From Tolypocladium sp. Sup5 PDA-1 (lineage: Eukaryota; Ascomycota; Sordariomycetes; Hypocreales; Ophiocordycipitaceae): a stretch of DNA of 64,000 nucleotides. The stretch is taken from NCBI GenBank assembly GCA_000750105.3, contig JPHH03000046.1:186001-250000 (forward strand), written 5' to 3'. Every line of letters starts with the position of its first letter. Position 1 is the stretch's first letter. The notes under the pieces were generated by a model, which made no database searches, was not told the DNA's origin, and worked only from the letters and a program-made list of their open reading frames with translations. Below are positions 10,309 through 22,689 of this stretch, in pieces. The translations under genes were made by a program, and so were the position numbers.

Positions 10309-11096
10309 GCTTGGACGATTTGCTGGGAGGCCAAGATGAAGAAAAGTAGATGATTGGAATCAGAGGGAACTCGAATGGCGGGAGTATGTACGAAGTAGAA
10401 AGGGGGATGTCGACAGCTCCTCCGGGCGCAAAACGTCATATTAGGACCTGAGAGTGGACCAAACGTAACACAGGATGGATTGCCCGCTTGGGCCCCAATG
10501 GTGTTGACCCAGCCGTGGTCAGCTGCTAGATGAAACTGCAAAGATGAATGATGCAGGTGATGGTTAGCAGATGCAAGGAGTGGTAGCGAACAGGCACTTT
10601 TCTTTCCTGCTCATGGCAGGCGATTCGACGCTGTTTGAGCTGCTGGGTTTGCAACTGTGCATCTTGGCACGGTTTGAGCAGCGCCTTGCTCCAAGAATTG
10701 GCCGCAAGCATAACCGTGTACCGTGCGGTTGGCTTCAAGCCTCATCCTCGGCCATTGATGAGCCTCTTGGCTGAATGCTGGTGATGTGAAGGATTCGAAT
10801 TGATGTCATCGACTTGCTTGCTTGGATGCCAGAGACGAGGAGCGAGGCCAGTGTAATCCTCCAGCCCTCATTGGCCCGCACCCCGGCGCAAAAATAATGT
10901 CCCGAACCCACCGCGAACCCACCACCACCATCAAAGCTTCCCCGTTTCCTTGCCGTGCAGCTTTCGGGACAGCACAGGGCCACGACCACGCCGAAATCTC
11001 TCCGCCTGCCAGCCATTGACTCCGAGCAAGAGGCTCTCCCGGGGGATCTCCGTCGTCTCCTCTCCTCTCCGCTCCTCTTGCCGTCTCCCGCCCGCA
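10309..11096. promoter_or_regulatory. Divergent region between the BTB gene and nuo-49
   Basis: This holds both upstream regions. The leader just before nuo-49 (about 10950-11096) stays open in frame with it, but homology starts at the mitochondrial presequence at 11097. An ATTGG (inverted CCAAT) lies near 10869. Confidence 0.4.
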
Positions 11097-12622
11097 ATGG
11101 CCACCCTCCACAGACTCGCTGGCCGAGGGGCCAAGAGCATGTGTCTGCGACCCGCGACGACGACCCATCTCGCTGCCCGTCCCTTCTCGACGACATGCCT
11201 CCGAAAGTACGCCGCCCCCGAGCCCATGGGCACGCGCCTCATCCCCGTCGACGACGACTTTGCGAACCCGAACGATCCGTACGGCATGACGCGCCAGCTC
11301 CCCGGCGCCACCAGAAAGTCGCGCGAGAACTCCGTCGAGGACCGCAAGGTCAGGCACTACACTGTCAACTTCGGCCCGCAGCATCCCGCTGCCCACGGTG
11401 TGCTGCGTCTGATTCTCGAGCTCAACGGCGAGGAAATCATCCGCGCTGACCCCCACGTCGGACTGCTGCACCGCGGCACCGAGAAGTTGATCGAGTACAA
11501 GACCTACCTCCAGGCCCTGCCCTACTTCGACCGCCTCGACTACGTCTCCATGATGACCAACGAGCAATGCTTCTCCCTCGCCGTCGAGAAGCTGCTCAAC
11601 ATTGAGATTCCCGACCGCGCCAAGTACATCCGAACCCTGTTTGGCGAGATTACCCGAGTCCTGAACCACCTCATGTCCGTGCTGTCGCACGCCATGGACG
11701 TTGGCGCTCTGACTCCCTTCCTGTGGGGTTTCGAGGAGCGAGAGAAGCTCATGGTAGGTTGGATGACCCGTATGTATGGATTTGCGTTGGCTGACCACGA
11801 CCTGTAGGAGTTCTATGAGCGTGTCTCTGGCGCCCGTCTCCACGCTGCCTATGTTCGGCCCGGCGGTGTTCACCAGGATATTCCCGTCGGTCTGCTCGAC
11901 GACATCTACCAGTGGGCGACGCAGTTCGGCGACCGCCTCGACGAGACGGAAGAGATGCTTACTGACAACCGTGTCTGGGTCGAGCGATTGAGGGGTGTCG
12001 GTGTCATCTCCGCCGCCGAGGCTCTCAACCTATCCTTCACCGGTGTCATGCTGCGCGGTTCTGGTGTGCCCTGGGATATCCGCAAGAGCCAGCCGTACGA
12101 CGCCTACGACAAGGTCGAGTTTGACGTTCCCGTCGGTACCAATGGCGACTGCTACGACCGATACCTGTGCCGAATGGAGGAGTTCCGACAGTCCCTGCGC
12201 ATCATCCACCAGTGCCTGAACCAGATGCCCGCCGGCCCTGTCCGAGTTGAGGACTACAAGATCTCGCCGCCCCCTCGAACTGCCATGAAGGAGAACATGG
12301 AGGCCCTGATCCACCACTTCCTGCTCTACACCAAGGGTTACGCCGTACCCCCTGGCGAGACTTACTCCGTCATTGAGGCGCCCAAGGGAGAGATGGGCGT
12401 GTACGTTGTCAGCGATGGTAGCGAGCGCCCCTACAGATGCCATATCCGAGCTCCTGGGTTTGCCCACTTGGGTGGCTTCGATCACGTTTCCAAGGGCCAC
12501 ATGTTGGCTGATGCTGTCGCGGTTATTGGTACGATGGATCTGGTGTTTGGTAAGTCTTACCCTGAACCAAGAGAGTGGTTTCTTCATTGCTAACATTTAA
12601 ACCAGGTGAGGTCGATCGGTAG
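11097..12622 (+). CDS. nuo-49: NADH:ubiquinone oxidoreductase 49 kDa subunit (complex I)
   Basis: Three exons, 11097-11753, 11808-12549 and 12606-12622, give 471 aa, close to the family's usual length. The last exon supplies only the end of the conserved terminus FGEVDR. The first about 45 residues form a mitochondrial presequence (MATLHRLAGRGAKSMCLRP, then RPFSTTCLRKYA). Hallmarks are the NFGPQHPAAHGVLRLILEL motif, HVGLLHRGTEKL and GFEEREKLM, from the part of the peripheral arm that lines the quinone site. The protein carries electrons toward ubiquinone next to cluster N2. Introns are 54 and 56 nt. The 3' end converges on coq6 with under 200 bp between stops. An upstream in-frame ATG at 10950 would only extend the presequence. 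Confidence 0.97.
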
Positions 12623-12815
12623 AACCCAAGGGTGGCAAGAAATGTCGAATTGGAATTTTCTTTTGTCTGTAGTCATAGCTGACGGGAGAACCACGTAAAT
12701 ACTCCATAAAGTCGTCTTGTGTTACTGCCCGCCGTCCCTTGTCTCGTGAATGGTTCCCCATGTTATCGAATTTTGTTTTACTTTTTACCACTGTTCAAAC
12801 ATAGAATACAAGGGC

Positions 12816-14329
12816 TTATACAACCTTGGCGCCCGTCCCGGAAGCCTGTTCCATGAAGAACTTCTTCAGGGGCGAGAGCGCATTGACAGCCCTCAAGCCA
12901 ACGGATCTCAAGGGGACGAGCGGGCCGCCTTCTACCGAGTAGATCCTGTGAAGCTTGTCGCACACACCCAGGAGAACGTGGTTGGCAGCGTATCGCTCGC
13001 TGTTGTAGCTTTCGAGGGATAATTGCGTTCCGAGGTCCTGCCCGTGGGTGACGGAGTATTCGATTGCCTTGACCAAGCTCTGGACATCGCCCTGCCCCTG
13101 ATTCAGACCCTGCCCAGCAAGGGGATGGATGGTGTGGGCCGCATCGCCGACGAGAGCGACGCGCTCGCCGATGTACGTGTCGGCGTGTCGGAGCTTGAGC
13201 GGAAACGAGGCGACGGAGCCTTCCTGGACACCGACGACGGCTTGTGGGATGGTCTCGGGGTCGGTCGACGTGTGCTGCACTCTCCACGCAAGCTCCTCCT
13301 CCTGGCCTGTGGGCTGGGTGTGCATGTAGGCAAGGTCGACGGCGCTTACGCGAAATGCGGCGTTAACCATTGCGATAAAGTCCTTGGCAGATAGCTTCTT
13401 CAGCAGAGATGCATTCTCGGGCGTCGTCGACCAGACCAGCGTGGCGTGGTTCCCGGGCATCGGAAGCATCGCGACGGGGCCGGTCGGTAGGAAACGCTGA
13501 TATGCGATCTTGTTGTACTCGCCTCCCCATCCGTCGCCTTCTAGCTCTAGCGTCGCGACGACGCCGTGCCTCCCGTAATCCCAACCCCGGCTTTCGATAC
13601 CGGCAAAGGACCTGACAGGGCTGTTTGCGCCGTCGGCCCCGACAAGCAGCCGGGCGGCCAGGGACTTGCCGCCAGAGAGATGGACGACGGGCCATTCCCG
13701 AAGGTCCAGGCCGTCGGTCTCCTCTCCCAGCTCGATCTTCTCAACCTTTGAGCTGTCAAAGACATCCACCCTCCCTAGCTCATTCAACCTCTTCAGCAGG
13801 CCGGACGTGAGGTTCAGGTTTTCCGTCATGTACGCAATCGTCCTGCCCGGGCCGGAACCAGGCGGCCAGTCGAACTCGATGCGCGCGTCGGTTATTCCAT
13901 CCCAGACCTGCATCTCCTGGTACTCTTGTACCCGCTCGCGCTTCATGTGCGTCCATGCCCCAATGGTGTTGAGGAACTGGGCCGAAGTCGGCGTGAGGGA
14001 GCTGCAGCGGTTCGAGAATTGGGTGGGCGGTAGGGAGAACGAGGCCGTCTTGGAGAGATCTTGAGCTTCGACGAGGGCAACGCGGAGTCGAGAGGCGACG
14101 GGGCTGGAGCCTGATTCTGTTAGAGGCGCAGCTCACGGCTCGTTTCATTCGGGTACTCACGTAGAGCCGCAAGAAGACTGAGCCCGGCAGGGCCACCGCC
14201 AACGCAGACTACATCATAGATGTCCTCGCTTCTTGTGGAATAAGACCGCCGAAGCTGGTTGCGGAATGAGCGGGAGCAGCTTCGGCAGATGAAGCGAGGG
14301 CTCACCAACAGGCTGCGAGCTGCTGGCAT
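12816..14329 (-). CDS. coq6: Ubiquinone biosynthesis flavin monooxygenase Coq6
   Basis: Two exons on the minus strand, 14329-14161 and 14110-12816, are separated by a 50-nt intron (GTGAGT...CAG); product 487 aa. The start has a basic mitochondrial presequence (MPAARSLLVSPRFICRSCSR). It is followed by the FAD-binding Rossmann motif VVCVGGGPAGLSLLAAL (about 41-57), the DG motif LVGADGANSPVRSFAG and the GD motif ALVGDAAHTIHPLAGQGLNQG-like segment, all typical of the UbiH/COQ6 family. The enzyme hydroxylates the C5 position of the ring in coenzyme Q synthesis at the matrix face of the inner membrane, with electrons from ferredoxin. A second in-frame ATG at 14362 would add 11 residues; 14329 gives the better presequence. 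Neighbours nuo-49 and atp4 are also respiratory. Confidence 0.95.
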
Positions 14330-14966
14330 TGTCAATTGCCCCAAGATCGGGTCGCTGTTCACAGGTGAGATGTGTCAATGGAGAGCACCGGTTCACATGT
14401 TGGCATGGCACGATGCTCAGACGAGCTTGTTGGTGGAGAACGGCGGGAGTTGCAGGTGTGGCGAGTGAAACATGGCGCAGATATGTGGCGGTGCATCTGT
14501 CCCGTATGTACTTCGTACTTCGTACTGTAGTCCGTAGACCCACAGTACTGTAGTCTCCGAGATGGAGCCACTTTTATCCATGTTGCCACAGACAACCGCG
14601 CTATCTTGCGTCAGTGGGCCTTGAACTCTATCAACAACAAACGTCGACCACAAGCATCGACAATCTTTTCCCAGCCATCATCCCTGCAGACCATCGCGCG
14701 CCGCTCCTCGTCCCGGTAGCATTCCAGAGACGGCCGTGGCCTCTCTCTCTGCGACCCGCGCCGCAACTCCGGCTCACTCAAGGTTCGCTAATCCGCGACC
14801 CCATCTGCGGCCCTTGCCTCGGCTGCTTCGTTGGCCTTGTCTCACTGACCCGTGCCAGCCGTAGAAGCCGTCCTTTGAAAGACCAGCCGCGCTTTACGTC
14901 GTGCCCCTGGCCCCACAAGGACACCTATCTCGCGCCAGCCTCAGCTGTACGACCACAGCAAATAGC
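14330..14966. promoter_or_regulatory. Divergent promoter region of coq6 and src1
   Basis: Contains repeated GTACTTCGTACTTCGTACTGTAGTCCGTAG-like sequence at about 14505-14555, members of the dispersed TACGGAGTAC/CTACGGAG family. No gene seen. Confidence 0.45.
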
Positions 14967-17127
14967 ATGGCTGACGTCGACGACTACCTCCAAGAGGGCT
15001 TCGACCCACGCAGCGTAACAATGCCACGCCTGCGCTCCATCCTCGTCACGCACAATGTGGACTACCCATCTACCGCGAAGAAACCGCAGCTCGTCCAGCT
15101 CGTTACCGACCATGTGCTGTCACAAGCGCCGAAGCTTCGAGCCCAAAGGGCCAGAGCCAAGCGATCAAGCTATGGGATAGTCAACGCGGGGAGCGCCGAG
15201 GACACCAATACCTGGGATGACCATGAGCTACCTCCTCCGCGATCGGCACCGAGGCGATCGGGATCTCCGAGAAAGAGCTCGGCAAGGGTCAAGGTGGAAG
15301 AAGAGGAGGCAGAATCGTCGCATCTCAGAAGTCCGCGAAAGCGCACTGCGCGGTCCACAAGCCGGCAGTTGACGCACGTTGATGATGACGACGCGATATC
15401 CGAGGTGTCTCGGTCCACTCGACGAAGCAGACGGACCATCACACCACAGATAAAGCCCGAATCGGACGAGGAAGAAGAGCAGGCTGAGGAGCTTGAACCT
15501 CCACAAGAAGACGACAACATCTTCACCGATGATAACCCATTTCAGAGCGGCAGCTCTCCGCCTGCGGCGAAAACCCCGACCCAACGACGACGAACGGGGG
15601 GCGAGGAGCTCTTTAGGAGCGCAAAATCCTCCAGGCGGCGGACAGATGGCGTTGCTGAACGGGCAAAGACCAGCAGGTCATTTGAAGTTCCCGCACCCAG
15701 ACTGCGGTCCAAGACACCCGAAGCGCTGCTTGAACCAGGTGAGGAGTTCACACCAAATGAACAACTGGAACTCGAAGAGGCCGCTAGCAACGGAGAGTTG
15801 CCTATTATCACGCGACAGGCTCCCTCCAAGGCGAGCCGCCAGACGAGCCTAAAGACTCCGTTGTTTGTCTTGCTCTTCGCCTTGCTCTCTGCCTACGGAG
15901 CTTGGTATCGACAAGAGAAGATTGCAGTCGGCTATTGTGGACTTGGGCGGCCGGCCAAGGAGCTGTTGCCTCCCGACGTCCCTGTCCCCGACTTCTTGGT
16001 CCCGTTTGTCGAGCCTCAATGCGAACAGTGTCCCCAGCACGCCTTCTGCTACAGGGACTTTACGGTTCGGTGTCATCAGGACTTCGTCCTAAAGCCTCAC
16101 CCCCTGTCGCTTGGAGGTCTGGTTCCTCTTCCGCCGACCTGTGAGCCCGATGGCGAAAAGGCGCGACGTGTCCAGGCTGTTGCCGATAAGGCCATCGAGG
16201 AACTGAGAGATCGCCGCGCCAAGTTTGAGTGCGGTGCCTTGGTCGACGAAGTCGGGCAACAGCAGGATTCCCCAGCCATTGCTGAACAGGAGCTGAAAGA
16301 GAGCGTCAGCAAGAAGCGCAACAAGAGACTCAACAGCCAAGAATTCGATGAGCTCTGGGCGGCTGCGATCGGCGAGGTCACTGCGCGAGAAGAAGTCGTA
16401 GTCGAAGTCGAGAAGACTGAGTAAGTTGATATCCTTTCTTTTATCACGCGGAAACGCCGCCTGACGGGTGGCCCTGTTCCGCTATAGATCCATACATTCT
16501 GACACAGCAACTAATCAGATCCGTCACACAACCCACAGAACGTCCGATTCCTCCCATCTTCCAGCCCGACAGCTATCGTCCACCTCTCTCGCTCGCCTTC
16601 CGCTCGGCTGCGCGGTCAAGCGATCACTCCGGCTCGGACTGGCAAGATATCGACTCCCAATTGGAATTTTGATTTCCGTGATGCTTGCCATCTTTTACTT
16701 GCGCGCTCGGTATCGTCGTCATTTGGCCACTTCGGCGCAGATACCGGCGTTGGTGGAGTTGGTCCTCGGCCGACTTGCAAACCAAAAGGAGCTGGGGGAA
16801 GAGGATCTGGATGATCCGTGGCTGTTTCTACCTAATCTGAGAGATGATATACTGCGATCCGTTCATTCCCTGTCAGAGCGAGAGAGAATCTGGCAACGAG
16901 TGCGCGCGGTGGTGGAGCTGAACAGCAATGTACGAACAGGCCAAAGGGAAGGGCGGAGCGGAGAAGTCGGCCGCGCCTGGGAGTGGATCGGCGCCGTCAA
17001 GGGCGAAGGTGCCAGGCGACGGCGCAGTGGGAGAGTATCGTGGGTGCCCGAGGCGAAGTCGGAGTCGCCTCCGGCGCGAGAAATGACGGAGACGAGAAGA
17101 TGGGAAGAGGCGCGGCCGTTTTACTAG
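14967..17127 (+). CDS. src1: Inner nuclear membrane protein Src1/Heh2 (Man1 family)
   Basis: Two exons, 14967-16420 and 16488-17127, give 697 aa; the 67-nt intron is GTAAGT...CTATAG. Residues 1-50 (MADVDDYLQEGFDP, MPRLRSILVTHNVDYP) form the helix-extension-helix/LEM-like DNA-binding domain. A long basic/acidic, Ser-rich region follows with probable nuclear localisation signals (RSTRRSRRT, QRRRTGG). The first membrane helix is FVLLFALLSAYGAWY (about 300), then a lumenal Cys-containing domain (CEQCPQHAFCY), a second helix LPIGILISVMLAIFYL, and the C-terminal Man1-Src1 winged-helix domain ending in NSNVRTGQREGRSGEVGRAW. The family tethers chromatin and helps nuclear pore quality control. The start at 14967 is chosen because the domain begins there; upstream codons look like leader. 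Confidence 0.93.
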
Positions 17128-17859
17128 ACAAGGTGGTGGGTTGGTTGGTTACGCGAGGGGTGTCTGGTTTATGGAACGGAGTTGCGGTCATAATTCGACT
17201 GTCATACCTACCTACTTGCTTTACACGTACTGTACCTATGTCGGGGCGTTTACATACTGCCTGTTTTTAAACATGAGAAACTGTCACTACCTGTCTCTTT
17301 CTGCTCGGTCGTGAAGCCTGATAATAGTTGGTATGTGAGAAGATACTCAAAAGGTTGATTTTCTTCCTATCAAATCAGAGAGGCTGCATCTATCTTTATA
17401 GTGCATTGCCAAACGTAGTTGCAAACAGACAACCACAGTTAATGTGGTTATGCCAAACAGTCACTAGCAGAGCTCGTGAATTCACTGAGCGAGTCTGCGG
17501 GTGGCTGCAAGAGACCATGATTCACTTCCAACAATAATGCGGTTGGCTTCACCATTCACGTCCAATTTGCTATTCCGCTAGTACCCACCTGACCCTCTCA
17601 TTCAACACTCAACTGCTATCGCTTTAACCCTTGCAGTTTGGGATTCGGTGTACAGTAGTGAGGGAAGCAGGCAGACCCCTCGGCAAAGAACGCAATAGCA
17701 ATCATCACTAGTAGATAGATAGGATTACGTAGATAGATAGTAGACTAATGTCTTGATTGATTGGCTAATGCACAGGTGTTGATATATGCACAAAGGGTTC
17801 AAACAAAGGAAAATGTGGTGACCTTTAATCTAGACTCTTAGACTCTTGGTGTATGCCAT
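17128..17859. other. Intergenic region, convergent 3' ends
   Basis: A/T-richer sequence between the stops of src1 and atp4. It includes a short imperfect TAGA repeat at about 17710-17745. No gene seen. Confidence 0.4.
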
Positions 17860-18775
17860 CTATTGGGCCTTGGAAGAGACAATCTCTGCAGGCGCACGTT
17901 AGTATCGGACGCGTCAAGATGAACTGGGTTCTGACGTACTCTCAACATCAGCCACGCTCTGCTGCAGGATCTGCTGCAGGACCTTGGGGTTATCGAGCTC
18001 CTTCTGCACCTTGGCGATGATGGAAGCGGCCAGCTCCTTCTGCTGTCGCTGCTTGACCTGTCCTTCGTAGCGCACCCAGGAGTCGAGAACGGTCTTGGCC
18101 TCGGCGGCCAGAGCGGTCTGCTGCTCCAGCTCGAAAGCCTGAGCCTCGAGCTTGGCGGTTTCCTACACGTCATCTCGTCAGCACACGTGCGAGGCCCATC
18201 CAGACGTATCTTGTTCCTTACCTTGGACACCTCGAAGAGGCCCTTGGTGATGTCGACAACGCCGCCCATCTGCTTAACGTCCTCGATGCGGGTCTTGACG
18301 GCCTCGGTGTGGTCGGCGCGGGCGCTGTTGAGGATGTTCTTGATCTTCTCGTTCTGGCTCTCGGCCCACTCCTTGTACGCGGGCCCACCGTACTTGAGCA
18401 TACCGCCCCAAACGGCCAGCAGGCAGAAGGCGACGACCGTCTCCTCGTTCATGACGTAGTACTCATTGCTGATGGCGTAGACGCTGAGGCCGGCGGCGCT
18501 GCTGAGGATGGCGGTCTTGGAGAGCAGGCTGCTCCCGGGGAGCGAGTCAATGATGCTCTGGGCCTTCTTCTTGGGCTCCTCGGCGGGCACGTTGCTGGAG
18601 TTTCGGACGGCGGCCGCAGACAGCGCAGGGAGGGTTCGGCGAGCGAGGGTAGGTCGGAGAAGGGGAGCGCCTGCTAGAGGGTCAGTACCTCGTCAATGGC
18701 GCCAATTCCGGCGGTCTCGGTTTTCCTGCGGCGGCTCGACGTACCGACAGCGCTTCGCGCCAAGCGGGAGGCCAT
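17860..18775 (-). CDS. atp4: ATP synthase subunit 4 (subunit b), mitochondrial
   Basis: Four exons on the minus strand: 18775-18745, 18670-18222, 18162-17940 and 17885-17860; product 242 aa. Exon 1 (MASRLARSAVG) begins the mitochondrial presequence, which continues LRPTLARRTLPALSAAAVR. The mature part has two hydrophobic segments (KTAILSSAAGLSVYAI and TVVAFCLLAVWGGMLKYG) and then the long helical stalk (YKEWAESQNEKIKNILNSAR onward), ending DVEKIVSSKAQ. Subunit b is the peripheral stalk that holds F1 against rotation. The first intron ends TAGCAG, a tandem acceptor, so one extra residue is possible. The third intron has an ACTAAC branch site. It is divergent from noc4 across 400 bp. Confidence 0.94.
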
Positions 18776-19177
18776 TGTGAGATGATTCGTGATGGGGTAT
18801 CGAGGGCTTGTCGTTGCTCGGAGAGCTGGGAATGAGGTTGAGGTTTTATCGCGCTAGTTCGGCAACAAGCAATAGTCACGTGACGTCGGAAATCCGTCCC
18901 TCGCCGCTACCCGGACTTCTTCCGCACTCAAGTCTTGGCGCAATGTTGCGACTGATTGGCTGGAAATTCTACATTCAGTGAAGTTTTGCGGACGCTCTTC
19001 ATGAATTTCATGAAGCATTCCTTGTTTTCATCTTTCGGAGATTGACGCATTTGAACATTATCTTGTTCGGCGATACATCTCTCAATTGCGCTTCTGTTTG
19101 TCTTGTGGAGATTTTACTTCCTCTCCAATTTTGGTTAAAATCCTCTGCGGCACAAGGTATCACATCCAACCCTCATC
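18776..19177. promoter_or_regulatory. Shared atp4/noc4 promoter with GTCACGTGAC palindrome
   Basis: The region between the divergent atp4 and noc4 starts contains the perfect 10-bp palindrome GTCACGTGAC at 18875-18884, directly followed by GTCGG so that it also reads TGACGTCGG. CACGTG with these flanks is the known binding core of Cbf1-type bHLH factors; occupancy here is inference. Confidence 0.55.
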
Positions 19178-20925
19178 ATGCCTACCGCCATGGCAGGCGA
19201 GGGCTCCAAACGCAAGCGAGTCTCTGCAGGAGAGAAGTCGACAAAACGACGGCGATCATCTGGAAGCGAGGGCCATGACGACCCCAATGCGAAAATCCTC
19301 CTGATGGAGCAAGGAATCCTGGAGTCCAAGAAGAACTACAACGACATCACCGCCCTGCTCAACGCCTCCAAGAATGGGGACGAGGAGTCGATGCTAGCCA
19401 CTGTCGCGCTTTGCCGCATCTTCGTCCGGCTATTGGCTCAAGGGTCGCTAGTCTTCAAAAAATCCTTGTCTGAAAAGGACGGAGTTGTCGTTGGTTGGCT
19501 GAGAGATCAGCTGTCCCAGTACAAGAAATTGCTGCTGAGCTTCTTGGCAGACGAGGACCTGGCTGTGACGGCGCTGACTCTCTGCATGAGAATCCTCAAA
19601 GCCGAGGGAGAGTATCTGTCTGACAGAGAGGAATACTCATTCCCCACGGCCTTCATCGAGGACATTGTACGGGCCATTTTCTTGTCCGACAATGAGGATG
19701 TTCGGCGGGCGTACATCGAGGAGTATGCAGAGCAGTATGACGACATACGATTCTTCACGTTTAAATCTGTCAAGTGCGCTGGCTTCCTCCATCATTCGCT
19801 CGGGAGCTCTTACTGACGGTGCTTAGGCCTGCTATGGAGGGTATCGCAACGGAGAAAGACTCCTCGAGTGCACTCTTCGATCGAGTCTTCTCGCTCATCT
19901 TCGCCATGGACGGCGTGCCTGAATCAGCCAATGAACTTGAGGACTTTTATATCAAGAGACCTCAGAAGAAATCTCACTCTCTGCGATCAGTTGTCCAGCA
20001 CAAGAAGCAGGGCCAAGAAGCTTGGTTGGCACTCATGGGCATTGTCGACGCAAAGGAGCAGCGAAAACGTATTCTAGAAATCGTTTCGACCGTCATTGCC
20101 CCGTGGTTCACCAAGCCCGAGCTGCTTGCCGACTTTCTCACCGGCTGCTACAACGCCGGCGGATCAATGTCTCTCTTGGCACTGTCTGGTGTCTTCTACC
20201 TGATCCAGGAGCGCAATTTGGACTATCCGTCCTTCTACCCGAAGCTTTACTCGCTCCTGGATCGCGACATACTTCACTCCAAGCACCGATCGCGCTTCTT
20301 CCGACTGCTGGACACGTTCCTGGCATCCACCCACCTTCCCGCGGCCCTTGTGGCCAGTTTCCTCAAGCGACTGTCGCGGCTCACGCTCAATGCTCCTCCG
20401 AGCGCAGTTGCATTTGTGATTCCTTGGATTTACAATCTTCTCAAGCGTCACCCTTCCTGCACCTTTATGGTCCACCGAGTGGTCCAGGATTCTGAGACGA
20501 AAAAACACATCCAGGATCATGGCTTTGAAGATCCGTTTGTGCCGCAAGAGGCAGACCCGATGGAAACCAAGGCGATTGACAGCTGCCTCTGGGAGCTTGT
20601 TCAGATGCAATCGCACTACCACCCCAACGTCGCCACAGTTGCGAAGATTGTCTCTGAGCAGTACACCAAGCAGTCCTATAACATGGAGGACTTTTTGGAT
20701 CATTCTTATGCCAGTGTAAGTGCCTGTTCAACTAAATCTTGTTGCTCGGTAATACTGACTGTCGGCCAGCTTTTGGACGCGGAAGTCGCCAAAGAAGTCA
20801 AGAAGGCTCCCGTGGTGGAATTCCACATCCCAAAGAAAGTCTTTCTTCCGCAGGAGGCGCCGGCCGAAACCCCAGACAGCCTGCTAGTCAGGCTCTGGGA
20901 TTTCGGAGGAGCGACCGTCGCTTGA
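19178..20925 (+). CDS. noc4: Nucleolar complex protein Noc4 (ribosome biogenesis)
   Basis: Three exons, 19178-19773, 19827-20715 and 20770-20925, give 546 aa. Splicing of the first intron restores FKSVKPAMEGIATEKD across the junction. The second intron (54 nt, GTAAGTG...GGCCAG) keeps the frame open if retained, but removing it gives the usual DHSYASLLDAEV. The N-terminus is a basic nuclear/nucleolar signal (KRKRVSAGEKSTKRRR). The CBF/Mak21-type domain occupies the C-terminal half, with YNAGGSMSLLALSGVFYLIQ and NPP-like helices. With Nop14, Noc4 is needed for maturation and export of the 40S ribosomal subunit. It shares a promoter region with atp4. Confidence 0.92.
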
Positions 20926-22689
20926 GGCTCTTGACGTTGAGGGACGGGGCTTCGGTGGGAGTCTCTTGACTAGGAATGCATAGAAAAGCTCGGAGTTGAT
21001 GGAGTCGCCTGGGCATTTTAAATCACCATATTCATGTAGCCATTGGGACATTTCTTTAGACGGCATCACTGTGCCCTTGAGCAGTCGATGCACAGCCGCC
21101 CGCAACCAATGCAGCAAAGGCGTAGCAGTCGGGTCACATGCGCAAGACCATCTACACCACCTTCCATTTGCACGGGCGTTGCAGTGCAGAGACAACCCGT
21201 GACAGAATGCGCTCTCGTCGCGCTGGAGTTAAAGGCAGTACCAAGTGCCCCGACGATGCTCTGAACCACGGTGGCTTGGGTGGTTCAACTGATGTTGAAT
21301 GACGCTTCTTTGTATGCATTGGATCATACTTCGTAGTTCATTGCCCAATTGTTGCCCCCATTTGCTGCAGATTGAGCCATGTAACGTCCCTGCACGTCGC
21401 TGCAGCTGGGAAGAAAAGTGGCACTACCTTAGCAGGAGCTGCGCAGCGACAGTGATGTCAGCGCCTCAGCTCCGGGGGGGGGGGGGGGCCCGCAGCAGCG
21501 GCATGCATCGCATCATGGCCTGCGTTACACGGCGCGCCGCGGCTACAAATCTTGGAAACACGGTCTCCCCTCAAACGTCCCATCAGCCAGCCCGGCAACC
21601 TCCGCGGCAGGGATGGAATCTAGACTCAACGCCACGGTTGCCTACTCGGATTGAAATCTCCTCATCCTTGCGATTCACCGATCGTGGACATCGACGGATA
21701 CGCGCGTCGGGCAATGCCACTATCGTGAGTCGTGGCCGCGAGCGACCCTTGCCGCGCCTTGCCCGTTGCGTCCGCTCGAGAACGTTCTTCTGCGGGTGGG
21801 CAATGCGAGGGCCATGACGGCATGTCACGTCAGGACCCGTTGCTCGGCTTGGATTGCTGCCCCTTCGGCCCTTGTGAGGCGTACTCGTTTCGTTGCCTGG
21901 CCTTTCTCATCGGGGCCCCACGAGCGCCCTTAGGATTTCGGGAATGGGTAGCTTTGCCTCGTTGCTCGACGTCCCTTCTCGTGAGACGTGCGTTTAGACT
22001 TCATACTTTACCGGTACCCGGCAAAACACACGATATACGTACAAGCACAGAGACCTTGGACACTGGAGACCCTGATTATCCCAAATACGGTAGGGATCAC
22101 CCCGCGGGACCGGCCAGACATGAAGTCGTCTGGACTCTGTTGCCGTCTGGTGGGCTCGACGGCCGTGCAGGTTGCCACATGGCCTGCCTCGTGATAGGCC
22201 CCAAGGGATGCCAACATAGCGCTCGCCACCTCCTGGACGCATAGATGACGACGATCACCAGACCAGCCCGGCCGGGCACCAGCCATGCCCTCTCTCCCCA
22301 GGTCATACTACTCCCGCATGGAGCATCCCGGCTTGGCGGCACACGGCGGCGTTGCACCGGCCGCGGTTTGGACGAGTCCCGGAGCGCATTTGTTGGCGTA
22401 ACTATACACCACAGATCCGGACCTTCGTCGTGCGATGCTAGAAAAAGCATCCTTTTTGAGTAGGAATCATCCATCAGAAAGTGGCAAAGCGCAACCACCG
22501 GCGAAGGCCGCAGCCGGAGCTCAGGCTTGAGTTTCCGGGTAGAACGTTGTTCAATGCCAAAGGGGTGCTGCGTCGATGGGATACTTCATCCGATGGCCTC
22601 CCGGCTCGGAGAGGGCTCGAAGGGACCGGAAACAGAGCAGATCTGCAATCATCGATTACTTGTCGCAGAATAGATCGCAACCCACAACC
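20926..22689. other. Intergenic region with G15 homopolymer
   Basis: About 1.8 kb upstream of the ethylene-forming-enzyme homologue. It contains a run of 15 G at 21474-21488. Open frames up to 172 codons show no domain and cross the G run. No gene seen. Confidence 0.45.

Noticed and set aside
21474..21488. G15 run considered as an assembly gap or quadruplex
   Set aside because: Single homopolymer without further G-tracts; could be real or a sequencing artefact, and nothing else supports a function.
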